From: Whitmania pigra | Lineage: Eukaryota; Annelida; Clitellata; Hirudinida; Haemopidae | NCBI GenBank assembly: GCA_021613335.1 | Contig: JAJTWR010000113.1 | Span: 3,212,501 to 3,276,500, forward strand | Reading direction: 5' to 3' | DNA length: 64,000 bases | Shown here: positions 28,688 through 41,200 of the stretch, in pieces | How the letters are laid out: each line of letters starts with the position of its first letter | Position numbering within the stretch: the first letter of the stretch is position 1 | Notes under the pieces: generated by a model | What the model was told of the DNA's origin: nothing | The model's database searches: none | The model's input: only the letters and a program-made list of their open reading frames with translations | Program-made: the position numbers and the translations under genes

Positions 28688-29259
28688 AAACCTTGACTAC
28701 ATGAAAGTCGTCTCCAGCTGCGAGATAAATATTGACTCACAAACATTTCTGGAGTTTCAAACTTTTAAGCTACGATGTTATTGGTCCATTGCCGACCAAT
28801 GAGAGTGTTTCATAAACGCAAATAAGTGGAGGAGTTTCCAAGGACCAATCACGAGGAAGCATGATTGGAACAACAAAAGTGAACTGAACTATACTCATGC
28901 ATCTGTTAAACGATGTTACCAGGAATACCGCTACTTTTTGACCTGCTACATTAAAATGCTTTTACAATCTTCATTTGTAAAATGACGGACAACTGTGGAG
29001 GTTACTTTGTATGAATTCATGTATGGACGCATTTATGATTGCTGTTACAGAAAATTTATCTGAAATTCTTTTGAATGTGCGTAAGTTAGTGATCCCAACA
29101 TAATTCATCGATAAAATATTTTTAAAAAAGTTAATGTTTCCTTTCAATTCCTGGTTAAACTCAACAAATGCATTAAAATACACTTCACTAATAATAAATC
29201 AATAGGTCGACACTCCACATGTCTCTATAAGGTTAAAGTTTGATGACTCCGTTGTTAAA

Positions 29260-29377
29260 CAGAAACGTAATTTGGATTTTCCCCCTCTCTGAATTTTGGC
29301 TAGAAGCAAAAAAAGGTTGTCTTCTCAAGTTGTGTGAGGGTTTGCCCCTCTCCCCTTGGAAAAAGCTGAAATTACTA
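29260..29377. mobile_element. hAT-like MITE, GGACGTCATT family
   Basis: Starts CAGAAACGTAATTT and ends CTGAAATTACTA, with the family interior GGCTAGAAGCAAAAAAAGG, GTCTTCTCAAGTTGTG and CCCCTTGGAAAAAGCTG. The flanks TTGTTAAA (29252-29259) and TTATTAAA (29378-29385) agree at 7 of 8 bases, a likely target duplication. The right terminus is worn. Confidence 0.7.
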
Positions 29378-29944
29378 TTATTAAACTGACCCTGGTGATA
29401 CAATCGCCTGCATGAACTTGAACGCAAATTCGACCATCACTGAAATGAAACAAGGAAATGGGGAACCATTACAGGCTCTTAAATAACGAGAAGAGAAGAC
29501 TGTAGGACAAGAGGAATGTTTAGTTTCCGAACCGGATAGAAAATAGTTGTTTTAGAGAATACTGGGTTGTATTCATAGATGAAAATGAAACTACGAAAAT
29601 TTGTAAACGTATGAGTAATATAGACTTTAATGAAGAAATCAAAAAAATCAGACGATGTGCATTGGTGCCGTAGGAATGCATAAAAAGACGACTTATGAAT
29701 GATGAATTTGAAAGTTTTTTTTTAAATATCGGCAAATGTGGAGTGATTTGGGAAAGAAAATGCAATTGAAATTAAAATACTTAAAACTTAAAAAAAATTT
29801 GACGGCCACATATTCTTCAGTCATACATCAGCAATGTATATTATTTGATTTACATTATGTAATGTGATGGGCCTCCAACTTTTATAAGAAAAGTATGCTG
29901 AGAGGAAATGTGACAAAAATGAAAAGTTTAAATGCTATGCAGGT

Positions 29945-30037
29945 CAGAGACGTCATCACAGCACTTTCCAAGGGGGGGCAAACCCTCGCACAACCTCGCC
30001 GCTGCTTCATCTCCCCCCTCCCCAAATTACTTCCCTG
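29945..30037. mobile_element. Short hAT-like MITE with 8-bp flanking duplication
   Basis: Ends CAGAGACGTCAT and (reverse complement) CAGGGAAGTAAT, flanked by ATGCAGGT (29937-29944) and ATGCAAGT (30038-30045), 7 of 8 matching. The interior has CCAAGGGGGGGCAAACCCTC, the reverse of the family's GGGTTTGCCCC...CCTTGG block. Length 93 bp. Confidence 0.78.
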
Positions 30038-30801
30038 ATGCAAGTGTTGAACTATGAAACGATGAATAAGAAAGTCATTAAAGGTATAATGAAACATAAT
30101 CATGCTGGAAACGATGATAGCGTAGAAATGAGTTGTGATTGTTGTAAGGGAGAAGGCGTAATCAACTCAGAACATTCCATACAAAATTGTTACCAAAAAA
30201 TTTAAAAATTTTATAAATATATTGCTAATCACATCTTTAATACATGTTAGAAGTTTCGCTAATAAAGTTACAATTGCCGTTGCTTTCTTTAGTGTGAAAT
30301 TAATTGTTTGTCGCTAATCCACCAGTACTACACGGAACTGTTGTAATATTTGTATACATAAAAGATCCCCCACCTCGACCTATTTTTAAATCCTGGCTAC
30401 GCCACAGATTGGAACAGCAGGTGAAAGGCATCAATCCCAATCTTTCAAAAACGTGTTATCGAGATGCCTCCGTATGTAACGAAATGTAACGAAAGAATAT
30501 GATAAACGGAATATTTAAAGGGCTTGGCTCACAATTTAAAATTATTGATTTCATTAAAAAACTTTAAAAGTTTTGAACTTTGTCCCGATAGAAAACCTTA
30601 ATAAAAAATATAACAATTTATTTGACAATAAATTTTTCCGCGATGAAAAAGAAAGATTGAAACTTGAGCTTGTCCATCTTCAATCAAGCAACTCCCTCTA
30701 CACGCATTCAATATTGGGGCTATGTCTTAGAATCAATTTAAGAACCAGTCAATAAACTTTTATTGTACATAATGAGCTAGAAAATACAAAAACTAACAGC
30801 T

Positions 30802-33800
30802 TCATAAACGCCAGAAATATGTGAAAAACAAGGCGGAAAATATGGCATAAAGTTTATAGGACGATACCGACTGTATCGAGGCAAAGCTTCCCGTAACTCG
30901 GTCAATGTTCATCATCCTTTCCATCGAACGAACAAATGTTTCTCCAAGAAATTCGTCGTATGTTTTCCCTAGAAGAGAGACCAATCTGACGGTGGAATCT
31001 TGAAATATAAGGTCTTTGTGGTTCAGGATTGAATCAAACATCGCAAAATCAGGATTGCTGCAAGTCACAAACCACATTATATTTCATAAATAATTATTAA
31101 ATTTACCAAAATATCTTAACTCACTCATCAGCGTCAAAGAATTGTTGGGCGTAACTTAATAGGGTCCAATATATTTCTTTGACTTGTTCACTTTTAAACC
31201 CTAAAAGACGCGATTATATGTTACATTTGACCAGAGAAAATCGCGCTGGAAATTTAAAAATCTATTATTGAACCTGCGGTCATTACAGCATTCGATGGAA
31301 CGAAACCCAGGTTGCATTCTTCCCATTTATCTACGGACATTCTGCTGCCATCTTTGCATAGCAGTTCGTAATCTTCTGTTCTTCTGTTACGCGACCAATC
31401 GGCGACATTATGCCCGTTGGTGTTCTCTCTGATGGTCATGTGCCGTACAAATGCAATATCACCACCGACTGCAGAAAGCAAGCATGTATGACTGATAAAC
31501 TATGATAAACTATTTTATTTATTCCTTTTAATTAATTACAAAAAAAAACGAACAACCTTCAACAAGACATCTGAAAGCTCCACTGCTGCCATAGTAAAGT
31601 TCGTCGTCACTTCTTACGCACCTTCTTGGACCAGCTGTGCTACAAGCCTCGCATAAATTGATTGGGTTTGTTGAAAATGGATTGTAATATCTTTCCAAGA
31701 CGCCAGGTACACAACTTTTGCTGAAGTACTCGGCTATCAAATAACTATAATTAGCTTACATAACACATTCATGAGCATGCATTACTCACAGACTGCGAAG
31801 TAAGCATCGCCATTGACCACATTTATCTGCCCTGTTTCAATGAGCATATCGACGGGTATGACCCATCCGGCAGCCGTCATGACAGCAGGATGGCAAGATC
31901 TCCTCTCTAAAATGAATTACATTAATGGTTATAGATTGCATTCTCAGACGTTTGTTCAATGATAATAAAATTATTTCACGTTTCAAGTTGTGGAGCAGCA
32001 TGAAGGAATATCTTTTTCTCGCAGCTGCGACTGCATAGTATCCACTCTGGTTCCTGCCACTGTAAACCTCAGCAGCAATTGGGACCAGTCCATATTTTCT
32101 GTAAGAATAAAATTAAAAAATACATTTAAATTTCAATCTGCTTATGTTCATAATTTTAAAATAAAAGTAACACTGCAAGTGATGTAAGTCATTGCTGACA
32201 TCAATTAAAAATTTCTTGTTGATGAAAATACTAGAGATGTTAATTAAATATAAATTTTAGATCAAACATTGTTCCATTATCAAATGCAGTGATTGTGCTA
32301 GCACATTGGTTTAAATAGGCCAGTTTTCAATTACAAAACGATCACTGACTTCCCTGCAATGTAGACATCAGCTGCATCAAGTGTTATGAGATCAGCATCT
32401 CCGAGTTGAATTTTTTTTATACAGTCATGTATCCCGGTGCCTTTGATACAGTTTAAATCAGGTTTTAGATTTTTAGCTGAGAAGGCCATAATCATTTTTT
32501 CACACTTCATCATCTCATGCGACGATATGACACACCAGTTGGCCTGATTGATTGGACAAGAATTCAAGACATTAAGTCTACTTTTGAGATCCATCTCTGA
32601 AATGATGTTTAAAAAGTGGTGTCATTTTGGAATAATTTAATATTTATTTCTGTTAATCTACTTGTTGATTGCAGGCTGGATATGACAGTCCATGAATAGT
32701 AGCTGGATCGTGTGCCTCCGGCCACCTGGGAAATGTCTTTTAAGGCTTTAGTCTCATCAGTAAACATGAGGTTCTGTTTTCCATATTTGGAGGACTTGAA
32801 AAGCTCAAAGAGTTCCTTATGAATTCCTTCCTCTCCAAAATCTAGACTGAGCAAAGTGAGGAAGTCCTTGTAGTTTGCTCTTGTTTCTTGACTTCTTGAA
32901 TTTGAGGTCATAACAACGTGCGATGCAATTTTTCCCCAGTTGCAAGTTTCCCAAGAGTCAACATCAACTTTTCTTCCGTCCGTACACATGAGCATGAATG
33001 ACTTTAAATATTATAGATTTTAAATTACAACATTCATGAACGTGAAAAGATTTCTCTATCAAAAATTATCTTACGGATGTGGTCAAAGTACTGTTAACGT
33101 TCTGCAGATATTGATTGATGGACGTGTGTCGCACAAAAGCAATGTCGTTGTTTCCTTTGATGAGGCAATCTATTGCACCAGAATATCCTGCATAAGGGTC
33201 ATTTGCAGTGCAAAATGCATCTTCTTTACCACCACAGGAATTACATACTGTTGCTGGATTGGTTCCTTTAAATAATGTATTTTAAATAATTTATTATTTT
33301 CCTGATGTGAAGCAAAAGTGATGGTAACATTTTACATTGTTTACTGAAAGTATTAGACATTACAAACATTACATTAACTGCATTTGCATTGATTTTTAAA
33401 TCATAAAATTTGTCTTAATAGACATCTGAAGATTTTCAAACGAGCAGACCAAAAGTGTTGTAATATCTTGCCAATCCATCGGGGGCACACATGCTCCCGA
33501 AGTAAGAAGCAGCAGATTTGACTGGAACATTGCATTGGGCCACGGTCATATAATTTTTCTCCAATAAAAATGATATCGGATATACCCAGCCTGCTGCTTG
33601 ACCAACCCCTGTAATTTATTAAATATTATATTAAGGAAAAACGTTAAAGAAAAACATTCATATTAGTCGATTCATAATCATTCTTCCAATATCATCTTAA
33701 ATAAATAAGCATAAAAACTAGTTTCTAGGTTCTAGTTTTTAAAGATATGCATCATTCAAGCATTGTGGACAAAATAATAATTAAAAGGAATTTAAAAAAT

Positions 33801-34627
33801 ATTTGTGTACCTGGGAAGCAAGCATTTTTGCTTTTAAGTGTAGTGATGTCAAAGTTGGATTTGGAAGCATTGATCAATGCCACTGCATAAAAGTCCAGAC
33901 CTTCATCTCCTTCCCCTGGAATGTTTACATTTATATCCTGAAATTGTTAAATTTCTTCAAATTAAATGTCCTCACCCATCTGGTACTTTTCTGCCATGAG
34001 AGGTGTCATGGAATAGTATTGTCCAGCAGTGTATGACAGACTTGTTTCTAACTGCATGAGATCAGCATAGCCAGTATTAATCATCTGCATGCATCCAAAC
34101 TGGGATGAATTCTGCACACATCTCAGTTGGGGGAGTTCTGTGTATGGCTTCCCAAAGTATGAAGGAGCATAAGTTCCATTTTTGATCCTCCCATTGATTG
34201 CTGTTCTCAAATCCTCACATTTTTTGTATTCGGCCTCATTTATAACACACCATTTCACTTCTTCAACTGGAAGGTGTTCAAAAAAGTCAATTTAAATCAG
34301 TGAGATATCCTTCAATCACAAAGAAACGTTTAGAAAGTCGTCACTAATACTGCTGTTACATAAATCACATTAATCAGCATACAATTCGAATCATACAAGA
34401 TGGGCGCTATGTTAATTGCTACGTTTCTAACATTGTTTATGATAGTCAAAATATATTCATTTTAGGTTATACAATTTCTGCTAATTTTTATATATATTTA
34501 GTTCAGGAAATGGATTTCATTCTAAATTAAACAAGTCATAAAACTAAGCGCAAGCAATACCCTCCAGAAGCTGTGTCAACACTGCATAATTATTCGATAA
34601 TAAAATAAAAAGTAACAACAATTTCAT
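30802..34627 (-). CDS. Bilobal melanotransferrin-like protein
   Basis: Secreted or surface transferrin-family protein. Thirteen exons (34627-34561, 34266-33976, 33915-33811, 33608-33450, 33265-33075, 33001-32662, 32596-32350, 32098-31980, 31906-31790, 31733-31557, 31468-31274, 31200-31125, 31057-30802) give 779 residues. There is a signal peptide (MKLLLLFILL), lobe 1 from VKWCVINEAEYKKC, lobe 2 from NWCVISSHEMMKC, and paired family motifs such as AGWVYP/AGWVIP, GYSGA/GSSGAF and AFVRH in each lobe. It ends in a hydrophobic stretch YAIFSALFFTYFWRL, like a GPI-anchor signal, as in melanotransferrin. Compared by eye with human transferrin, lobe 1 keeps Tyr, Tyr and His but has Glu for the Asp ligand and Gln for the anion Arg; lobe 2 keeps Asp and the first Tyr but has Ser for the second Tyr, Asn for His, and lacks the Arg. 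Confidence 0.93.
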
Positions 34628-35195
34628 CGTCCTGCTTGAAACTACAGCGTTGTAAATAATGCAGGTAACTATGTTATGCTTTCGCACCTGAACACCAAAG
34701 AACTTATAATGAACAAAATACATTTTATTTTTCAAAGAATTTACGCAATTTAGATTTTTGGTGAATTTTAATACATAACCAGAAAGCATTTATTTAAGTA
34801 ATTACTGCAAAAGGAATGTTTAAGGGACATTCTGCAACGAATTAATGCTGTCCAACCACAGAGGTTACAAAACAAAAGTAGCAGTACAGGATTTAGGGGT
34901 GGTCGGGATTTGCCCACAGAAGCCCACTAGCAAACCCGAAACCTGTTTTTTTTTATTGCCGGATTTTTAAAGATGAGAATTATAGAAGTTGGTTTATGGA
35001 CCTCCACATAACATTGACTGCACATCTGGATAAATCCGACCCTGAACAGTATTGCTGCTGAATTGCTGCTTGTTTTATAAGCGTGTAATTCATGTGTGAC
35101 AAGAGATTGAAAAACTCTTGGCCGTTAATAATACGTTAACTTCAAGTTTTCAAAAAGCTCTCAAATATTTTACAATTAAATTAGTCAAAAATTAT

Positions 35196-35632
35196 AAACT
35201 ATCCCCTCTTTTTTTTTTGCATTTTTTAAACAGTTTCAATATTCAGTCCATCGGTAAGTTCCCTCTCTATGGAGAGGATTGCCAAATCTGTAAGCTTTGA
35301 CTGGTTAATCGGTGATCGAAAAGGGTTTTTTATTAATTTAAGTTTGGAGAAAAAGCGCTCTCATCCAATGGTGGAGGGGGTTCAACGGTTTTTACACTAA
35401 ACGCAAAATCAGGGCATCCCCTCATAATTTACGAGGATTTGCCCCCCCCCCCTCCTGTATTTTGGCTAGAAACAAAAAAAAACGTCGTCTTCTCAAGTTG
35501 TGCGAGGGTTCCCTCTCCTTGGAAAAAGCTGAAATTACGTCCCCGCTCTCATCTGGCGTCACTAATAGCCCGGGCTAGGAAGATACGCAGCAAGATCACA
35601 ATACTAGGGAGAGAATCCCCAAGGTGATATCT
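35196..35632. repeat. Dispersed repeat B, copy 1, split by a MITE
   Basis: The left part (…TTCAATATTCAGTCCAT, GAGAGGATTGCCAAATCTG, TTTTTTATTAATTTAAG) and right part (GGCTAGGAAGATACGCAGCA, GAGAATCCCCAAGG) match, in the same order, 51622-51765 and 52218-52312. The copy is interrupted at 35366-35545 by a MITE. Confidence 0.85.
35366..35545. mobile_element. hAT-like MITE with perfect 8-bp duplication inside repeat B
   Basis: Starts CAATGGTGGAGGGGG and ends GAAATTACGTCCCCG. Flanks are CTCTCATC on both sides (35358-35365 and 35546-35553). The interior carries TTTTACACTAAACGC, TTGGCTAGAAACAAAAAAAA, GTCTTCTCAAGTTGTG and CCTTGGAAAAAGCTG, as in the other family members. The terminal CCCCG probably decayed from CCCTG. 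Confidence 0.85.
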
Positions 35633-35726
35633 CTACATGAAGCTTCCATAAAATACTTCAATCTCTTACTTTCGGCCAAGAACTCGTTTTTCTCTAAGTC
35701 TTCATCAACTATGTACATTATAGTGT

Positions 35727-35965
35727 ACTTAAATGTCGTTTGCGCGATAGTCTATGTAGGCAACTGTCAGTGTGAGCAATTGCCTACTGTTCGCAATAAT
35801 CTGTGTGAGCAACAGTCTATATGCCAACTGCCGCGTGAGCAACCGTTATATAAGCAGTCGCCCTCTGAGCTAACGCTAGTCCAAATCATCTCAGTTATGC
35901 AACGGACTATAACCAAATAAATAAATAAATAGCTAACGCTAGCCATCCTAATCATCTAGATATGC
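35727..35965. repeat. Repeat D, long copy with degenerate GTGAGCAAC units
   Basis: Begins TGTCGTTTGCGCGATAGTC and then carries several ~20-25 bp variants built on GTGAGCAA(C/T)..., followed by two GCTAACGCTAG(C/T)CCAA/ATC blocks ending TATGCAACGGAC. Related copies are at 19630-19735 and 25236-25285. No coding sense is evident. Confidence 0.75.
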
Positions 35966-36269
35966 AACGGACGTTAATAAAACATTTTTTTAGCTATCGT
36001 TAGGATTTGGAAAAACGCGTCCCGGAAGTAGGACAAGCCGCAAAGAGCTCCAGCCAAGTTCTTGACTTTTCTTGAACAATTTTGACCCAATCTGGGTTTC
36101 TAGGTGTTTTGTTTGGAAATTTGGGTGTTTTTGAAAAAAATAATGTTTGGGGTAAAAATAATATTCTGTAATGTACTCTCGTTTTTTTTCTTCAATAAAG
36201 AACCCTCATCAGTGATTCTTTAAATCAGACTACCTTCTTTTCCGCTAAATCAGACTACCTTCTTGTACT

Positions 36270-36510
36270 TGGTAAATGAGTCCATTGAAGAGTTACGTTT
36301 CAAGTTGGCATTTGGTTTAGCGCATCGATTGATGTACTACGTATGCGAGCCACACATCAAAGATAATCATCTTACGAGGCCCTCATCAGGTCACGCCTGT
36401 TCCTCAGATCGTCCAGTGATTTCTTTTGATAATAAGAGTATATATGGAACTACTCCGAGACCAAAGCATGTTGATTCGTGCATTCTGCTTCCATACACTT
36501 GCTTGAACCA
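36270..36510. repeat. Dispersed repeat family A, longest copy
   Basis: GAGTCCATTGAAGAGTTACG, GCGCATCGATTGATGTACTAC, AATCATCTTACGAGG and, further right, CCATACACTTGC pair with the 4240-4620 copy. It continues through CAGATCGTCCAG, which also matches the 14155 copy. Confidence 0.7.
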
Positions 36511-38222
36511 CGTTCATTCGCAATTGTTATATTGAAGAACTTGCATTCGGAAGCCTCTCGGTGATTTTGATTAGTATTTCTTTTTTTCTTTCAATAGTTA
36601 TTTGTTTTACTTATCTGAGTAGTTGCCTTAATAATCATTCTGAACAAGTTGTTGCCTAGCACTTCCAAAACTGATTGGATAGGCTGGTTTGACACACCAA
36701 GGAGTCACTTTTTAATTGTCGTTTTGCACCCTGCTAACGGATTATTAATGGTAAAGGGGCGGCAAAAACAGTTGCTATGCTACTGGAAGAACCTGACATA
36801 TATTATACCAGATATTAGTGTGCCGGGCATATTATTAGCAATTAAATAAAAATCTCTTTTACCTATAGGGTGATCGGCAAGTAACTCCCTATTTGATAAT
36901 GCTTATAAGTTTTTAATATGTTGTAATATATTTAAAATTCTTTTTGCATGTATTCCATTGCAGTGTGGCAAATAAATCTGTGTTCTTGTTTTATTATTTA
37001 GATCGTTTATTTGTTGCAATTTGATTGAAATGAAATGTTTTTGGTCATGGTTGAGTTATGACTCGCCTAAGATTGATGTTTAATAATGATATTTTAATTA
37101 TGATGATGGTGGCGGTAATGATGTTGTGTAACTTTAAGCCCCACCTTTCTCCTAATATAGCTGTTCTCAAACTGTAAATTGCGACCCCCTTGGGGTCGCA
37201 TGAGTCACTGAGAATTTAACATTTTTAAAATATATTTTTAACAACATTTTTGTTAAAGACAGGCGGAAAAGTGTTATGTAATGTTAGCAAGTAAATAACA
37301 ATATTCGATTATATCTCATCGGCAAATATTATCCACACTTATTTATTAACACATATTTATTCATCATACGCTAATGCCTTCCTTTCTTTGACTGGAGCGC
37401 TGTTTGTGAAGTTGGTAAAAATGATCCAATCAATCCACAAAACACCGTAATAAAATCCAGGTTGAGTGGTCGAATCAGCTCGACAAACCAACCAATGATC
37501 ACCAACAGGTAATTCGGGCTTGCTACTTTAAAGCTCATTACTAATGAAGCTTACAAGGGGTTTAGCTCAACACTAGATTTTAAAAATAAGTTAAATTTAG
37601 AGGTTAGACCATATTCAGAAAGCGAGATTATAAAATCGCTTAGTCACTTTTACATCAGCGGAATCGAATAAGTCCGGAATAACCTGAGATTTATATTTAG
37701 CAAAGATCAGCTTTTTTGACAATCAGCACAGCTTAAAACACAAAGCAATTACAAGAATTCCCCATTTTTAGAAAACATAACATATAAGCTCATCAAAATA
37801 ATCAATTCTATAAAAAATAAAGAGCAGGATCTGGGAGAATGTATTTTTAAGTCCTTAGAAGCAGACCTTATCACTATGTGCATTTACGATTACAACTCCA
37901 GCTCAAACACAAATCAACACAATTCACCTGCTCCACCAGGGCTATAATGAAAACATTTGAACCACTATTTTGCTACGCAAATGCAAATCTATTTAATCAA
38001 TTCAGTGACTTTAAAAAATTTGCTGCTGTAATGTAATATTCAACACCTTCACCAAATTAAACAAAATTTAATGCAATTTCAAGTAGAAAAAAGAAATTGA
38101 TTTCAAAATATATAATAGGCTTAATATTCAAGTTAACAAGCTCAAGCATATAAATATCTAATGAACTAAAAACAATTAAAAAGTTGCACTGAAGATTTTC
38201 AAATGAAGTCTCAGTGATCGGA

Positions 38223-41200
38223 TCAACCCCTAACCAGGGCCATCATGAGATGTTTGTAGTCTCCAGACAGATCTCCCTGTCGAAATGAAAAATCAATGTT
38301 AATATTAAGATCAAACAAATTCAAACATAAGTTAAAGGGCCTCTGTTAAACATAACAATTAAGATGATTTTGCACAAAATTAAAAAAATTAAAAAAAAAA
38401 GTTACACCCTGAAGCAACCTTGTAACTAAGCAGCCACAAATGGGATGCCTTAAATATTTCGATTAATCATAAAAGAGAAGAACAATGGAAAATAACCATA
38501 ATGAACTTCTGAAACTATTCAGAACATTCTGCACTAAGGCCGTGCAATAGATTAACACCATATTCTACGAATATTTACACAGAACTTATTAATCTTACTG
38601 CAATTAATTATATTAACAAAACTATCAAGTGATTTGGAAAAACTTTGCATATACTAATCTTACTTCTATCATATGTTCGAGTGTTTTACCAAACTGTCTT
38701 TGAAACTCCTGCTTAATCTGCACCATATCAACCTCGCAACGGCTAACAACTATTCTGACCAAAGTGTCATCCTTTGTGCCCCAGCCCTGCAGTCAAGAAA
38801 AAATGGACTCACTTCAATCATACTGTCAAGGGTTTTACCAAACTGCTTCTGAAACTCTTGTTTGATTTGAATCATGTCTACTTCGCATCTCGTAGCTATT
38901 ATGCGAACCAATGCATCATCATCTGTTCCCATACCCTGTTGTATGGTTGCACCATGCAAGAAAAGTTTATGAGCCATTGTTAGTGAATAAGCTGATTAAT
39001 AAAAATCACTATCAAGAAGTATGAAAAGAAGTTTTGAACCAATATTTCTTAAAATGATGTTAGATGTTGGGTCGTAAATCACACTTCAAAATGATCCATG
39101 AAAAGAAATTAATTCAAAATATTTCACACTGAAAGAAATATGAATAATAAAGCATTGATTTATAAAGGGATTAGCAAATTCGACCAAGTTATCTAAATTA
39201 TGCTATCATCCACCCACCTTCATGGAGTTGTACAACTTTGTTGCAAAGAATCCTTGCAAGTTTTGCACAACACGAACTATAAAAAGATTGAGTTTGTCAT
39301 AGAGGTTCGTCACGGAGGCCTTAAATCATTTCGAGACTCACTTATTGAGACAAATCCTTTCTCCAAATCACCAGACATTTCATTCTTGACAGATTGTTCC
39401 AAACTCTTATTAGAAATCTTCTGGTACTCTGCAAACACCAGGCGCAGCTGATCATAACTTTCAGAGCACAATATTTGGTTGAATTTCGACTCATCAGTGC
39501 CAAGCATTCTTTCTCCAGCTTGATACAATTCCTTTAAACACAAGAGAAAGATCCAATAATAAAGCGTAAAAATTCATTTCGAAAACTCTCCTAACTTGTG
39601 CATCTCGTCTGGCCTTTTCCATATTTACTGCACCACCTTCAACTCTGTTGGCCTGCAATAAAATGCGATTTATATTTATGAACAAGCCGTTACTATTGTT
39701 GCACAAATCGTGTCGGGACCATCGAGCCCATCATAAAAGATAAAGCATTGTGAAATACAATGAAAGATTATGGGGTTATTGCGGTCGACATGATCAAGCC
39801 GAAGCTTAACGCAGAATATTAAAACGTTGACTCACAGAAACAAGAGAAACACACAGTCTGCGAAAGTGTCCGGACGTTTCACTCATCAAGTCTTTCTCCA
39901 AATCACGAGAATATCCTGAAATCAAACAACAAAGATACAAAACCGGCCAAATATGCGCATCATTTTAATGGCATACTGCTCCTGTAAGCTGCCTTTATGT
40001 CTTGAATCTGCTTGTTACTTCTTGAGCATAAGATCTCAATAACTGTACTTTCATCAGTCCCTGCACCCTATAAATAAAATGCTCTCAATTGTGAAATAAC
40101 TTTTAATGATTAACAGATGAGATACACCACTTTTTACAACGGATAATAAAAAACATCGAAGAAATCACAACCTTCATTGCTCTCCTCAACTGATCAGCAT
40201 CATATTCTGGTGGAGTCATCATCAATGCCAAGATGGCAGATTCAAAATGACCACCCAACTCACTCTTCAAATCTTGGATCAGGTCCTTCAAACCAAAGTT
40301 ATATGAACTTTTTATTTTTTAAACTTATAAAGATGGGATCAAGATGAGATAAATGAAGTAACAAATCCTACACCTTTCCATACATAGTCTTGAATCGGTT
40401 CTTAATCTCTTGTCGTTGTAAATTGCTCCTGGCTGACAAGACATTGATAATGGCTTTCTCGTCAGTCCCTATGTGGAAAACATTCAACTGACTGCTTTGT
40501 TGACAGCAACAGTATAGTATTTGATTATAAGAACTAGCACAAAGTCAATTAGCAGTTTCTGTTTATGTTAATTCTCATCCAAATATAAAAAAAAAATGTT
40601 ACAAATCTAAACTTCTAGATTTACTAAATCAAGAATAGGAATGAGATCAGAATATACAATGTCAATGTTGTCCCACCGGCTCCCTTCATGGCTTTCCTCA
40701 GAACTTTTGCATCTTCTTCAGCATTAAAGTTTGGTGCAGGTCTTACAGTTCCCTATGCAATTTCAGTAATACATTTTCAATTTATGTCACAAAACCAAAT
40801 AAATGAAACATTTCAGACTTTTAAATTTTTAAATTTTACCTGAGTTTGAGGAGTCATTCCAGATGGCATTGTAGGAACATTGGTCTGGTATCCTGGCCCC
40901 CCAACACCAGGTGCTCCATATGATGGAGCCATTCCAGTCTGATGTGAGGGGGCATTGTAGCAATCCTGCTGTGGATTAGCTGGATACCCCTGTGGTGGAA
41001 ATCCTTGTGGAGGATAATAACCAGGCTGAGCAGGGTATCCTGGTTGGCCACCGGGAAATCCACCAAAGCCTTGTTGTGGGGGATAACCCCCAGGCGTAGG
41101 TCCTGGTGGAAAATACCCAGGCTGAGGAGGATAGCCAGAAGGTTGCTTTAAAAAAAATATATATATGTACACAAATAAGACAATGTTTACGGTGACCTAA

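Larger units (their letters stand above)
28688..30801. other. Intergenic region 5' of Lbx and 3' of the melanotransferrin-like gene
   Basis: Presumed Lbx promoter side. It contains two short hAT-like MITEs (29260-29377 and 29945-30037) and, near 30385-30410, an isolated CTGGCTACGCCAC that looks like a hAT terminus with no visible partner. No coding exon recognised. Confidence 0.5.
34628..38222. other. Repeat-rich intergenic region
   Basis: No coding exon recognised. In order: repeat B left part (35196-35365), a MITE (35366-35545), repeat B right part (35546-35632), repeat D (35727-35965), repeat A (36270-36510), then about 1.7 kb of AT-rich sequence with nothing I could identify. Open frames 35439-35920 and 36263-36535 fall inside these repeats. 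Confidence 0.6.

Noticed and set aside
31990..32187. 65-codon plus-strand frame
   Set aside because: Antisense of a melanotransferrin exon and its intron.
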